From positions 907,501 through 971,500 of the forward strand of contig NZ_CP095061.1 in assembly GCF_022921055.1 (NCBI RefSeq): a DNA stretch of 64,000 bases, written 5' to 3'. This document shows, in pieces, positions 1 to 9,300 of the stretch. The notes beneath the pieces were generated by a model, which saw only the letters and a list, made by a program, of their open reading frames with translations, ran no database searches and was not told the origin of the DNA. This DNA is from Hymenobacter volaticus (GTDB lineage Bacteria; Bacteroidota; Bacteroidia; Cytophagales; Hymenobacteraceae). Positions within the stretch are counted from its first letter, which is position 1. Each line of letters opens with the position of its first letter. The position numbers and the translations under genes are program-made.

Positions 1-69
1 ATATATTTGATTTCTAAAATGGCTTGTGCTAGTACGTCAACTGAGGCACTTTCAATCTACGTGAGGCGT

Positions 70-85
70 GTATCACACGTGATAC
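70..85. promoter_or_regulatory. Inverted repeat upstream of glycosyltransferase
   Basis: GTATCAC-AC-GTGATAC is a perfect 7-bp inverted repeat with a 2-bp spacer, about 70 bp before the glycosyltransferase start. Its size and symmetry suit a dimeric regulator operator, but no regulator gene is adjacent in the window and no promoter box is clear. An isolated 16-bp palindrome can also arise by chance. Confidence 0.3.
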
Positions 86-155
86 GCATCGTCTTATGCC
101 TTATTTGCACCCGACTGCTAATCTCGAGCCTAGTGGCCTCTAATTCTCTTTGTTC

Positions 156-1409
156 ATGAAATTGATCTACTCTCACCCCACCGGTAATGCCAATGTGCGT
201 GCTGCGGCTAGTGGACTAGCAGAGGCAGATCTGCTGGCGGAGTTTCACACCACTATTGCGTCGTTTCCGGGTACTGTGCTCGATGGACTAGGAGGAATTG
301 GTGCGCTTGCCGAAATCAGGCGCCGCCGCTATGATCCGGTACTTAAGCCATTTGCGCACATGTGGCCGTGGCGGCAAGCTGGTCGGATACTTGCCGGCAA
401 AGCGGGGTTATCTGGCTTGAACCGGCACGAAACCGGCTATTTCAGCGTCGATGCTATTTATCAAAGCCTGGACCGTCGCATTGCAAATAGGTTGCCGGCC
501 GGAAAGAAGCGTGGCGTGCAGGGTGTTTATGCGTATGAAGACGGAGCCGTTGAATCGTTCCGGGCCGCTAAAAAGCTAGGACTACAGTGCTTGTATGACC
601 TGCCGATTGGCTATTGGCGTGCGTCGTTGCGGCTGTTGGAGCCCGAGCGCCAGAAGTGGCCGGCGTGGGCGCCTACCTTAACCGGATTCGAGGATTCGGC
701 CGCTAAACTAGCCCGTAAAGATGAAGAACTGCGGTTGGCTGACCGGATTTTTGTGGCCAGTCAGTTCACCGCCAAAACGTTGCAGGACTTCCCTGGTCCG
801 CTGGCGCCCATTGAGGTTATTCCTTACGGTTATCCTTCTGTCGGCAGCCCTCGCGACTATAGCAGCTTAGGCAGCGGCCGGCCTTTGAAGGTGCTTTTCG
901 TGGGTGGACTCTCGCAGCGCAAAGGCATCGCCAATCTATTTGCGGCTGTAGATATTCTTGGCCGTCATGTCGAACTGACCGTGGTCGGCAGAAAAGGCAG
1001 CGACAACTGCAAGCCTTTGGATGAGGCGCTAGCCAAGCACCGTTGGATTCCAAGCTTGCCTCACGACCAGGTGCTGACTATTATGCGGGAGCACGACGTA
1101 TTTGTGTTTCCCTCGCTGTTCGAAGGTTTCGGCTTGGTTATCACCGAGGCTATGTCACAGGGCGTACCCGTAATTACCACCGACCGTACCGCGGGCCCCG
1201 ACCTTATCGAGCACGGGCGCAATGGCTGGCTAGTGGAAGCTGGCTCGACGGAAGCCTTGGTTTCGACTATCGAAGAAATGCTTCGTCGCCCGGCTAGCGT
1301 TGCGGAGGCAGGCCGCGCCGCCCTCGAATCTGCCCGGGCGCGCCCCTGGGAAGTGTATGGTCGGGAGCTAACGGCGGCCATCATGAAGCACCAGCAGTCC
1401 CTGGTATAA
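156..1409 (+). CDS. Glycosyltransferase family 4 (GT-B fold)
   Basis: Predicted cytoplasmic glycosyltransferase of 417 residues that would transfer a sugar from an activated donor, probably for exopolysaccharide or glycolipid synthesis. The C-terminal half carries the family signature: a GGLSQRKG segment near residue 250 and the EGFGLVITE (E-x7-E) motif at about residues 323-331, followed by AMSQGVPVITT. The length is normal. I chose the ATG at 156; an in-frame TTG lies two codons upstream. There is no signal peptide or membrane segment. The gene stands alone, convergent with pbpC across a strong hairpin. Donor and acceptor cannot be read from sequence. Confidence 0.9.
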   Translation: MKLIYSHPTGNANVRAAASGLAEADLLAEFHTTIASFPGTVLDGLGGIGALAEIRRRRYDPVLKPFAHMWPWRQAGRILAGKAGLSGLNRHETGYFSVDAIYQSLDRRIANRLPAGKKRGVQGVYAYEDGAVESFRAAKKLGLQCLYDLPIGYWRASLRLLEPERQKWPAWAPTLTGFEDSAAKLARKDEELRLADRIFVASQFTAKTLQDFPGPLAPIEVIPYGYPSVGSPRDYSSLGSGRPLKVLFVGGLSQRKGIANLFAAVDILGRHVELTVVGRKGSDNCKPLDEALAKHRWIPSLPHDQVLTIMREHDVFVFPSLFEGFGLVITEAMSQGVPVITTDRTAGPDLIEHGRNGWLVEAGSTEALVSTIEEMLRRPASVAEAGRAALESARARPWEVYGRELTAAIMKHQQSLV

Positions 1410-1480
1410 GCCTTTGCAGAGGTTTTGCCGAAGAAGAACCGCCGGCGGTGAAAACAACCGCTTACAACCTATAAGGGCTA

Positions 1481-1543
1481 CAACAGCACGAAGCCTGCGC
1501 TTAACTTATCAACGATAGGGTAAGCGCAGGCTTCGTGCTGTTG
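1481..1543. terminator. Bidirectional terminator hairpin
   Basis: A perfect 23-bp inverted repeat (1481-1503 with 1521-1543) with a 17-nt loop lies between the convergent glycosyltransferase and pbpC stop codons. There is no long T run, but the stem is long enough to act in both directions. Confidence 0.75.
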
Positions 1544-1563
1544 CGCAACTTTGCAAGTAGGCA

Positions 1564-3942
1564 TTACATCTCGCTGACTGTCACAACCACGTCGGTGTTA
1601 CGGCCGTGGTCATCGGCACAGGAAATTTTCAGGGGGCCGGGCGCGGGCTTGAAGAAAACCCGCTCAGTAGCGGCAGCGGCCCGCAGAAACTTGTCGTTGA
1701 CGTACCAGTACACTTGGCGCACCTCGTTGTCGGTAGTGCAACTCAGGAGCAACTGTTGCTGCTCGTGGTGGTTGAGGACGTACTCGGTATTGGCGGTGGG
1801 GGAGGTGATGGTAGGAGCCGACTCAGCGCCGCCGCGCACTAGCTGGCAGGCGGGGTTGTGCGGTGGCAGGCGTTGGTACGGAATACCTTGTGCTTCTTTG
1901 TAAGCCGCTACTTCCGGCAGCAGATTCGGGTACAGCGCGCGCCGGAAGCCTGATGCCGGCGCACAGGCCCGGCAATAAACAAAGTGGCTGTCCGCCGACA
2001 GCAGTACCTCGCGCTGGTGCTGGCAGCGTCGCCCCTCCGACACGCCGGGCAGGAAGTAGTCGATTATCTGATTAGAACAGGTTTCGTTAGGGACCAAGCC
2101 CGTTTCGGCGCACACCAGCCGGAAGTCCAAAGCAGCAGGTGGTACAAACCAATCGTTGGGTGAGTTGTAGGCTAAATCATTGAATACATCGAACAGCAGG
2201 GGTGTGGCAATTTCGGCCCCAGTAAGGGCGGGGCTGCCGTGGCCGCTGAAGTTGCCCACCCACACGCCCACGGTGTACTGCTTGTTGTAGCCAATGCTCC
2301 AGGCGTCGCGGCGGCCGTAGCTAGTGCCGGTTTTCCAGGCAATTTTTGGCAGGCGGAGGCTACTGGCTGCACCCAGCGGCAAATCGGGGCGCGTAAGCTG
2401 CGCCAGGATATCGGTAGTAAGGAAGGCTGCGGCAGGAGAAACAAGCGGGACCCCACCCCCCACCCCCTCCCCTCCGGGAGGGGAGGAGTGTTCTGACGAG
2501 AATCGTTTGGCACCCCCTTTCCCGGAGGGGAGGGGGCTGGGGGGTGGGGTAACCGGTACTGCAACTCCCGGTACCTCCCATCATTAGCCAGCGTCACGTA
2601 CAGATTAGTTAGTTCTTCCAAGCTGGCGCCACAGCCACCCAAGATGCTGCTCAATCCCAAGTTAGCCCGGTTGCGGGTCACGTTCTGGAAGCCGGCTTGG
2701 CGGAGCTTATCGGTGAAGGTGGGCACGCCTAGCTCGTTGAGGACGCGCACTGCCGGAATGTTGAGCGAGTAGGCCAACGCGCGTTCCAGCGTTACTTCGC
2801 CGTTGCAGTGCTTATCGAAATTCTCGGGTCGATAACCCTGAAAATTGGTGGGCACATCGGGCAGCACCAGCTTGGGCGTAACGAGGCCCCGGTCCATGGC
2901 CAGCGCGTACAGAAAGGGCTTGAGCGTGCTGCCCGGCGACCGAACGGCTACTATCCCGTCGTTCTGACCCTGGCTGCTGAAGCCATGGAAATCGGCTGAA
3001 CCCACATAAGCTTCCACTTGCCGGGTGCGGTTGTTGACGACTAGCACGGACGCTTGTGTGATGCCGAGTTCGTAAAGGCGGCGCACGTAGTTGCGGGTGA
3101 GGTCTTCGGCCTTGCTTTGCTTGTTGCGCTGCACACTACTGCGGATAATAGCCTCACCCGGAAACTGGCGCACTAGCCGTCTAGCCAAATGCGGCGCCAG
3201 TGTAGGCGCGGCGTGGCGTTGGACTTCCAGCGGTTCAAGCAAGGCATCAGCTATATCTTGCTGCGTAAACAAGCCAGCGGCCCCGAAACGGCGGAGCCAG
3301 CGGTTTCGCTCTTGCAGCACGGCCGCATTGTTTTTGCCAAGTACCAGCCCGCGCGGCCTGTTCGGAATGATAGCCAGCGTGACGGTCTGGGCCAGAGACA
3401 GATAGTCGGGGGGCTGCTGGAAGTAAAGCAAGGCGGCTGACTTCACGCCTTCCACGTTGCCGCCGTACGGCACCAGATTCAGGTAGAGCTGCAAAATTTC
3501 CGCTTTGCTGTAATGCGCTTCCAATTGTGTGGCGCGCAGCATTTCCAGCAGCTTATTGCCGAAGGTGCGCTGCTTAGGCTCTAGCATTCGTGCCACTTGC
3601 ATGGTGATGGTGCTGGCCCCGTAGTGCGGCCCGTACCAAACGTGTTGCGTCCGGCGGCTTGCAGCAACGCCACTGGGTTCACCCCGAAGTGCCAGTAAAA
3701 CCACCGATCCTCCTTCTCAATAATGGTCTTGCGCAAGGCCGGCGTGATTTCGCGCAGCTCGGTTTTCATGCGCCACTTTTGGGTGGGGTTGAGGTAGGCA
3801 TGCAACACTGTGCCATCGGCTGCCAGCACGATAGGTGAATAGAGAGGAGCCGGGGCAGGGGAAACATTCGGTCAAGCGCGAACAGCACGAGCAACCCTGC
3901 CAGTACGCTTCCTAGTACCCGAAATCCAATCTGCCGATTCAT
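1564..3942 (-). pseudogene. pbpC: Penicillin-binding protein 1C, three frameshifts in this sequence
   Basis: Bifunctional peptidoglycan glycosyltransferase/transpeptidase of the PBP1C family. The N terminus has a membrane anchor (ATG at 3942). The GT51 domain shows EKEDRWFYWHFGVNP and GASTITMQVAR. The transpeptidase domain shows SPGSTLKP (SxxK), YSLN (SxN) and WKTGTSYG, and a C-terminal PBP1C-type domain follows. The reading frame breaks at about 3852-3861, 3617-3620 and 2451-2454. One added G/C at each run gives one 793-residue protein, normal for the family. A palindromic repeat at 2450-2550 sits between the SxN and KTG motifs and would add about 34 residues. The breaks may be sequencing errors rather than decay. 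The alpha-2-macroglobulin gene lies upstream on the same strand, echoing the pbpC-yfhM pairing. Confidence 0.85.
2450..2550. repeat. Palindromic C/G-rich repeat inside pbpC
   Basis: Two arms of about 29 bp (2450-2478 and the complement of 2522-2550) are nearly identical inverted copies beginning ACCCCACCCCCC and ending CTCCCCTCCGGG. Each contains a local CCCCTCCGGG-type palindrome. The middle section, about 2479-2521, is unrelated. A compact relative lies at 13541-13590. The element has no coding capacity of its own and resembles a non-autonomous REP/BIME-type repeat. Confidence 0.8.
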
Positions 3943-3999
3943 AGCCAAATATCAGCTAAGCGCGTAGTAATTCAGCAAGATTAGAAGATGTTAGGTGCC

Positions 4000-4036
4000 A
4001 AAAAAGAAGCCTGCACACGGTGCAGGCTTCTTTTTT
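4000..4036. terminator. Terminator after STAS-like gene
   Basis: A perfect 17-bp stem (4000-4016 with 4020-4036) with a 3-nt loop and A/T tails on both sides. It lies 30 bp past the stop of the minus-strand STAS-like gene and upstream of pbpC, so the two are probably transcribed separately. Confidence 0.85.
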
Positions 4037-4066
4037 GATCTTAGTGCAGAAGGCTGACTTGTATTC

Positions 4067-4459
4067 TTAAGCGGTATGGGAGGCCGCAACTTCCGTTTCT
4101 TCGCTTAAGGCCCAGTGGATAGCCTCTCTTTTCTGTTCCAGTGGGAAATGGCGGACTTCCGCTGGGCTCACCAAGGTCGCCAAGGCAGCAGCGGCTTTCA
4201 GCAAATTGCTGTCGTCGCTGGTGATGGCCACCCGATTGAAATTGCCCCAATGCTTGACGTCTAGCTTGATGTCTTCCCAGAGGGCAGTTGCCGTGATGTA
4301 GCTGAAGCTGCGCACATCGAGGTACATATTGATTTTGCCCCAGCGCGCTATTTTCTGCTCTAGCAACGGGATAATGGCATCGTAGTGCTCTTTAGTGAGG
4401 GCGCCCGATATAGTGAGGGCGAACAGGTTTTGTTCGGGATAATCGGTGGTGTCGAACAT
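4067..4459 (-). CDS. SpoIIAA/STAS-like domain protein
   Basis: A 130-residue single-domain cytoplasmic protein resembling the SpoIIAA-like family, STAS-related small proteins often found without an obvious partner. The sequence has the expected alternating strand/helix pattern, with a hydrophobic core segment around the motif MYLDVRSFSYITATALWED. No signal peptide or catalytic motif is visible. I chose the ATG at 4459; an in-frame TTG three codons upstream gives MSD before it. It is bounded downstream by a strong terminator. No kinase or phosphatase partner is adjacent, so its role in signalling is open. Confidence 0.7.
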   Translation of the reverse strand: MFDTTDYPEQNLFALTISGALTKEHYDAIIPLLEQKIARWGKINMYLDVRSFSYITATALWEDIKLDVKHWGNFNRVAITSDDSNLLKAAAALATLVSPAEVRHFPLEQKREAIHWALSEETEVAASHTA

Positions 4460-4815
4460 GTCTGACAAAAGGCTAAAAGGTACTTTTGCTTACTACGGAA
4501 AAGGAAACGTAGCTCGTCCGCTTGCTTGAAGTGTGTAAAGGCTTTTACGGCTGAGTTACTTACAAAGTCACAAGTTGATTCTGTATAAATTATGAAATAA
4601 GGTGCTTACGCGCGGTCAGCTAGCCGTAGGCCAAGCTAAGAACTTGATAGCCTTGCCAAAACAATTGCCTAAGAAGCTGGCTAGCTCGTGAAATAATAGC
4701 GCTAGAGTGATGCCACCGAGAAGACTAACCTTTCCAAACACGCATCCAATCCGGAAACCAACAGCAGTAGGGTTCCGGCATCACTCGGCAAATCTGTTAG
4801 CAGTAAAGGGCTGTT
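4460..4815. other. Gene-free interval
   Basis: About 350 bp between the STAS-like gene start and the chagasin-like gene end. I see no convincing ORF, tRNA, long hairpin or repeat here. It presumably holds the promoter of the STAS-like gene. Confidence 0.5.
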
Positions 4816-5606
4816 TTACTTAGGCGGCTCTGGTACTTCCACTTGCAACTCGAAGTCGCGCTTAGGAGGCGCTTCATTGCTGGCTGTGTTCCGATATAAA
4901 AAGCGTAGTGTCGTTTTGCCGGGTTTCAGGGCTTGGAACTGAAAAGCAATGTCTTCGGGAGTGCCTGCCTTCGCTTTCTTTGGCTTCTTCCGGGGCTGTT
5001 CGGTAGGTGGCGCTACGGCTTGCACAATGTCGTCGGCCAGGGGCATCAGCTCCCACGTGTACTGCGACCCTACCGTCGTATCCAGCTTGATGAGTAGTTG
5101 GTCGCCTTGGTTCACCTTCACGCTGCTGTGGTTGCCGTATTCGGTGATGTTCACATTCTTGGCTACGCCCGGCTGATCGATGGTGATGTAAGCGTGGAAA
5201 TAGCCGTTAAGCGACGAGTAGCTAGTGCCCGGTGCCGCTGAAAGCAGTGCCAAATCGAGGCCGCCAGTGCCTACGGCCTGAAAGTGCATCTCATAAGTAG
5301 CCGGCGCCCCGGAACGCCGCTACTCAAACCAGGCAGGATATTAGTGGTAGTCACGGTCAGTTGGCCGGGATAGACCTGTGCGAGGCGCCAGCCAAAGCGA
5401 GGCGAAATGGTTGGTAAGCGCACCACAAGTTGGTCGCCCACGTTGAGCTGAACTTGCTTGCCGTTGTCGTTGGCTGTCAGCGTAACGATATCTGCATACG
5501 CTGAAGGCGCCAACAAAAAAGCTGCCCATAGCAGAAATACTGCCTTCGGAAAGCCCCTAAAGGAATGCAATAAATAGGTTGAAGTAATGCGCAACAGGTT
5601 CAGCAC
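4816..5606 (-). CDS. Secreted protein with two chagasin-like (I42) domains, frameshifted
   Basis: Exported protein with a signal peptide (hydrophobic core AVFLLWAAFLLAPSAYA) and two tandem domains resembling the chagasin/I42 cysteine-protease inhibitor fold. Domain 1 has VGDQLVVRLPTISPRFGW; domain 2 has QGDQLLIKLDTTVGSQYTW followed by ALKPGKTTLRFLYRN. The classical inhibitor loops are degenerate, so inhibition is not assured. The frame breaks at 5307-5310: GTTCCGGGG must gain one G to read V-P-G-A-P-A-T-Y-E-M. Corrected, the protein has 263 residues. It lies between the alpha-2-macroglobulin and pbpC genes, which suggests a role in protecting the envelope from proteases. That role is inferred from position. 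Confidence 0.65.
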
Positions 5607-5836
5607 GGTCTTACGGATTAGCCACCAGCCAACAGCAACACAGCCGACGCTTACTAAGCCGCCGGCTGTATCAGGACTGTGAGAAAGTGTACGGCTAAAC
5701 GCCGGAAAGGCTGTTGTAGAGCTTGCTGAAACTAGTTGTCAGACTTTCTCTGGATAGTACTGGTTGATACCCTTTGCTTTATTATTTAGCCTCATACAGG
5801 CAATAGCTGAACTACTAGAGATAGTAAAAATGGGTT

Positions 5837-6316
5837 CTATGTTTCGTGGATAAAGTAACGAACCACTTTGCCATCACTCAACTCCAGGGACAGGGCATCG
5901 CCATCAATAGGAAATAGTTTGGGCTTCATCCCTAAATAATATTCCCAGTATTGACCTATATGTTGGTCTGGCGCACCTAGCAAAGTAACAACCTCTTTTT
6001 CCGAGAGGCCTAGCAAGCGCTGCGAGTCTTGTAAATTCTCTATCATCTCGTAACGCTGCATTTTCTCAGCCGCCCATCTATCTGAATTGAAATCCCGGTG
6101 TGGATAGTATAGATAGATGCCAAGAATGAGGTATAGCCCGGCTACACATAAAAATGGTGTAGCAACAGTTGCTGCAAGCATAGTAATCCTATTGCCATGC
6201 TCTTGCATAGGCCAGAACCGGCGAATTATATACCGTGCGACAGCAAAGGCAGGTATAGCCACCAGAAGGGCACAGAGCAGAACGAAAAAGTAGAAGCCTA
6301 TCTCTTGCAGCATCAC
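5837..6316 (-). CDS. Small two-TM membrane protein, unknown function
   Basis: A 159-residue protein with two hydrophobic helices (about residues 6-30 and 45-70) and a soluble C-terminal part containing LLGLSEKEVVTLLGAPD, reminiscent of the BamE/SmpA-like fold used by many small envelope proteins. I do not recognise a named family. It starts 30 bp after the stop of the alpha-2-macroglobulin gene on the same strand and is probably cotranscribed with it. Confidence 0.65.
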   Translation of the reverse strand: MMLQEIGFYFFVLLCALLVAIPAFAVARYIIRRFWPMQEHGNRITMLAATVATPFLCVAGLYLILGIYLYYPHRDFNSDRWAAEKMQRYEMIENLQDSQRLLGLSEKEVVTLLGAPDQHIGQYWEYYLGMKPKLFPIDGDALSLELSDGKVVRYFIHET

Positions 6317-6346
6317 AACTCATGGGTTTAAGTTGAATAAGATTCT

Positions 6347-9300
6347 CTATCGCACTCGCACTACGCCGGCCCCGTTGTAGCTGTGGTACTCGGCGTTGTA
6401 CATGGCATCGGCGCTGACGGGACCGAGCTTGAAAGTTCCTTTGCTAACGGCGCGAGCCAGATAGTAGAACGACTTGGGGGTGGTATCGACGGTGGTGAAA
6501 AGGTTGATTCGGTCGTCGCGGACGTCGAGGTAGTCGGGTTGGGTGGCGTTGGTGACCCAAGTCAGGTCCCGAACGGCCCCGATGCGCGGATTCTCGATTT
6601 CCAGACCGGCGGGCAGTAGGTCGGTGATGGCCACGTTCTTCACTTCCCCAGCACTTTCCGCCGATTGGATGGTGATTTTGACCACCACCAAATCGTTTTG
6701 CTTGAAATAGGTAGCGCCAACCGGTGCCCCACTACGGTCTAGGAACTGCCGGCGGACTTGCAGGTACGAATCTTCTTCGATAACCTGACCGCTACGACTG
6801 ATGCCTTCGGTTTCCCAGAAGTAGTAGAGGCTACCGCGGCCTTGGGTGCGCAGGGCGAGCTGGTGGTTGGCTACGTTATTTACCGTGAGGTCTTTGCCCG
6901 TGAAGTTGCCCATGGCTTTGCTATTGGCCAGAATCGTGGCCGTGACGGTGCTGCCGGCGTTTTTCTTAGCCAGCTTGCCGAGCGCCAGCAGCGAAAAGGC
7001 GCGCTCCTGCGTGTTCAGCCACTGCGCCGACTTCACTTGGCGGCTGAGCTGGCGGGCCAGCGTGTTCACTTGCGGGTTGGCCGGGTCGGCGGACAGGAGA
7101 GCGTTGAGTACCAGGGCTTCGTCGCGGATGGGGGAGGCGAACGAGCCGTCCAACTCTCGGCCGGCCATGATGGCGGTGCCGAAGCGGGTGGGTAGGGCTT
7201 CGCGGAAGCTGCGTTGGTTGCCGCCCACCGCAAAGGCGCAGGCCAGCACCCACCGCGAATCTTCGGCCAGCAGCTTGCGGTTGGCTTTGTAGTAGTTGAG
7301 CGCCACCGGGTCGGGGCGGCCGGCGAGGGCCAGCACGTAGAGCGAGTAGGCAATTTCCTTTTTCGCCAACGTAACCGGCTGAATCACGCCGCCGGTCTTG
7401 ATGATGTTGTAAGTGTTGGTTTCGCGCTTTTTGGTGCGGGCTTGCAGGTAGGCTAGCACCCGATCGAGCACGCTCTTGTTCACGGCGAAGCCGGCTTGTT
7501 GGGCTTCGAGCAGGAAATGGGCAGCGTAGGCGGTGGTCCACCAGTTGTCGTAGTCGCCGCCGGGCCAGTAGCTGAGGCTGCCGTTGTACATCTGCTGCGA
7601 CTCCACCTTGCGGATGGCTTCCTGCACGTGGTAGTTGGGGTTGAAGAGGCCCGCCTTGCCGGGCTTACCGGTTTTCTGGCCTAGGGAAGCCGCCAAATCC
7701 CCGTAATACAGCTGCGGGAAAGCCGCCGACACAGTTTGCTCCAAACAGCCATACGGGTATTGCAACAGGTAGCGTAGGTCCTTGGCAAACTCGGTCATCG
7801 GTGAGCGGCTCACCACCAGCTGGCTCCGCATCGACGACGGAAGGAAATCGGTCGTTAGGTTCAGCTGCTGCGTCGCGCCACCCGCTACCACGCCCGCCCC
7901 CGTGCGCTTCTGGAGCGGCGAAGCAGGACGGACGGGGAGTTCGATAGTTTCGGTGAAGGTTTCTGTGTTTCCTTTTTTGCCAACAGCAGAAATAGTGATG
8001 CTACTGTTTCCTATTGAAGGACCAGCCTTCATATGAAAGACAATCTGCTTCTCCGAGTTAGGCCTAACTAGTATTGCAATTCCTGAGAATGGAGTTTTAA
8101 AAACAGGAACTCTATCGACGCCACCTTGGTAATCAGAATCGATTGATTGGAGTGGACCTGTGAGCTTATAATTTGTAGAAACAACTATAGGCTCTTTCGT
8201 CGTGTTCGTCAGTGTCACGGGCACGTCTATCGTGTCGCCGGGGCTGAGGAAGCGGGGGAGGGCCGTTGAAATGACCACCGGGTCGGCGACGCGCATGGTT
8301 TGTTCAGCGGAGCCGAAAGCGTCGTCCTTGTAGGCGGCGGCCATAATGCGCAAGGCACCGCTAAACTGCGGCACGCGCAACTTGTAGCGCACGAGGCCGC
8401 TGGCATCGGCGGTGAGCACGCCGCTCCATTTAGCCACCAGCTGCACCCGGCGCGAAGGCACGGGCGAAGTGCGGCGCGAGAGGTCGGAAGCGTCGCCGCC
8501 CGAGGAGCTGGTACCGAGTTCGGGCAGCAGGAAGGGGTACACGTCGTAGGCGTTCACTTCGAGGGCGCGCTTTTGGTAGAAATACCCGTAGGGGTCGGGC
8601 GTACGGTAATCCTTCATTTGCAGGATGCCTTCGTCCACGATGGCCAGCGTTACGTTGGCGTTGGGCGCGGTGCGTACTTCCACCGTCTGCCACACTTGCG
8701 AGCGGCTTAGTTCGGGCGCTTTAATGGCTACGGCCAGCTTAGTATCCGGCTTCTCGACCACCAGCGGCACGAAGCCGCGGGCCACCGTCAGGGGCAGTCG
8801 GTTATCGGTGATTTCGCGGATGGCGGTAGCAGTCACGTAGATGTTCGGGACGTGCCCACCCCGGATGGGAACACTCACGCGGGCCGATTTCTCGTCGGTA
8901 TTCACATAGAAATGGTCGAGCACCCGGTCTCGCTCCACGGTCACGAGCACGCGGCCGGGGAAGGGCGTTTTCAGTAGCAGACTGGCGGTTTCGCCGGGCT
9001 GGTATTTTTCTTTGTCGGCTTCAATCGTCACCTCGCCTTCGTTGTTGACTTCGAAGGCATTGCTTTGCGTGTCGCCGTAGCCGTAGGCGTACACCTGCTG
9101 CGCCACGTAGGTATCAGCGCCCGGCCGCGACACCCGCACTTCGTACTCGCCGGAGTAGCTGGCCGGAAAGCCGAGGCCTTTGGCGTTGCCTTCCTTGCCT
9201 ACCGCCACGCGCTGGTCCATCACAATCTCCTCGCGCCGCTGCGAGTTGTAGACGTAGCGGCCGCCCTGACGCTCAATCACCGTTTCCCACAGCAAACGCA

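Noticed and set aside
1564..3942. True decay of pbpC by repeat insertion
   Set aside because: Catalytic motifs are all intact and each break is a one-base loss in a G/C run, the same as in essential genes; a sequencing cause is more likely.
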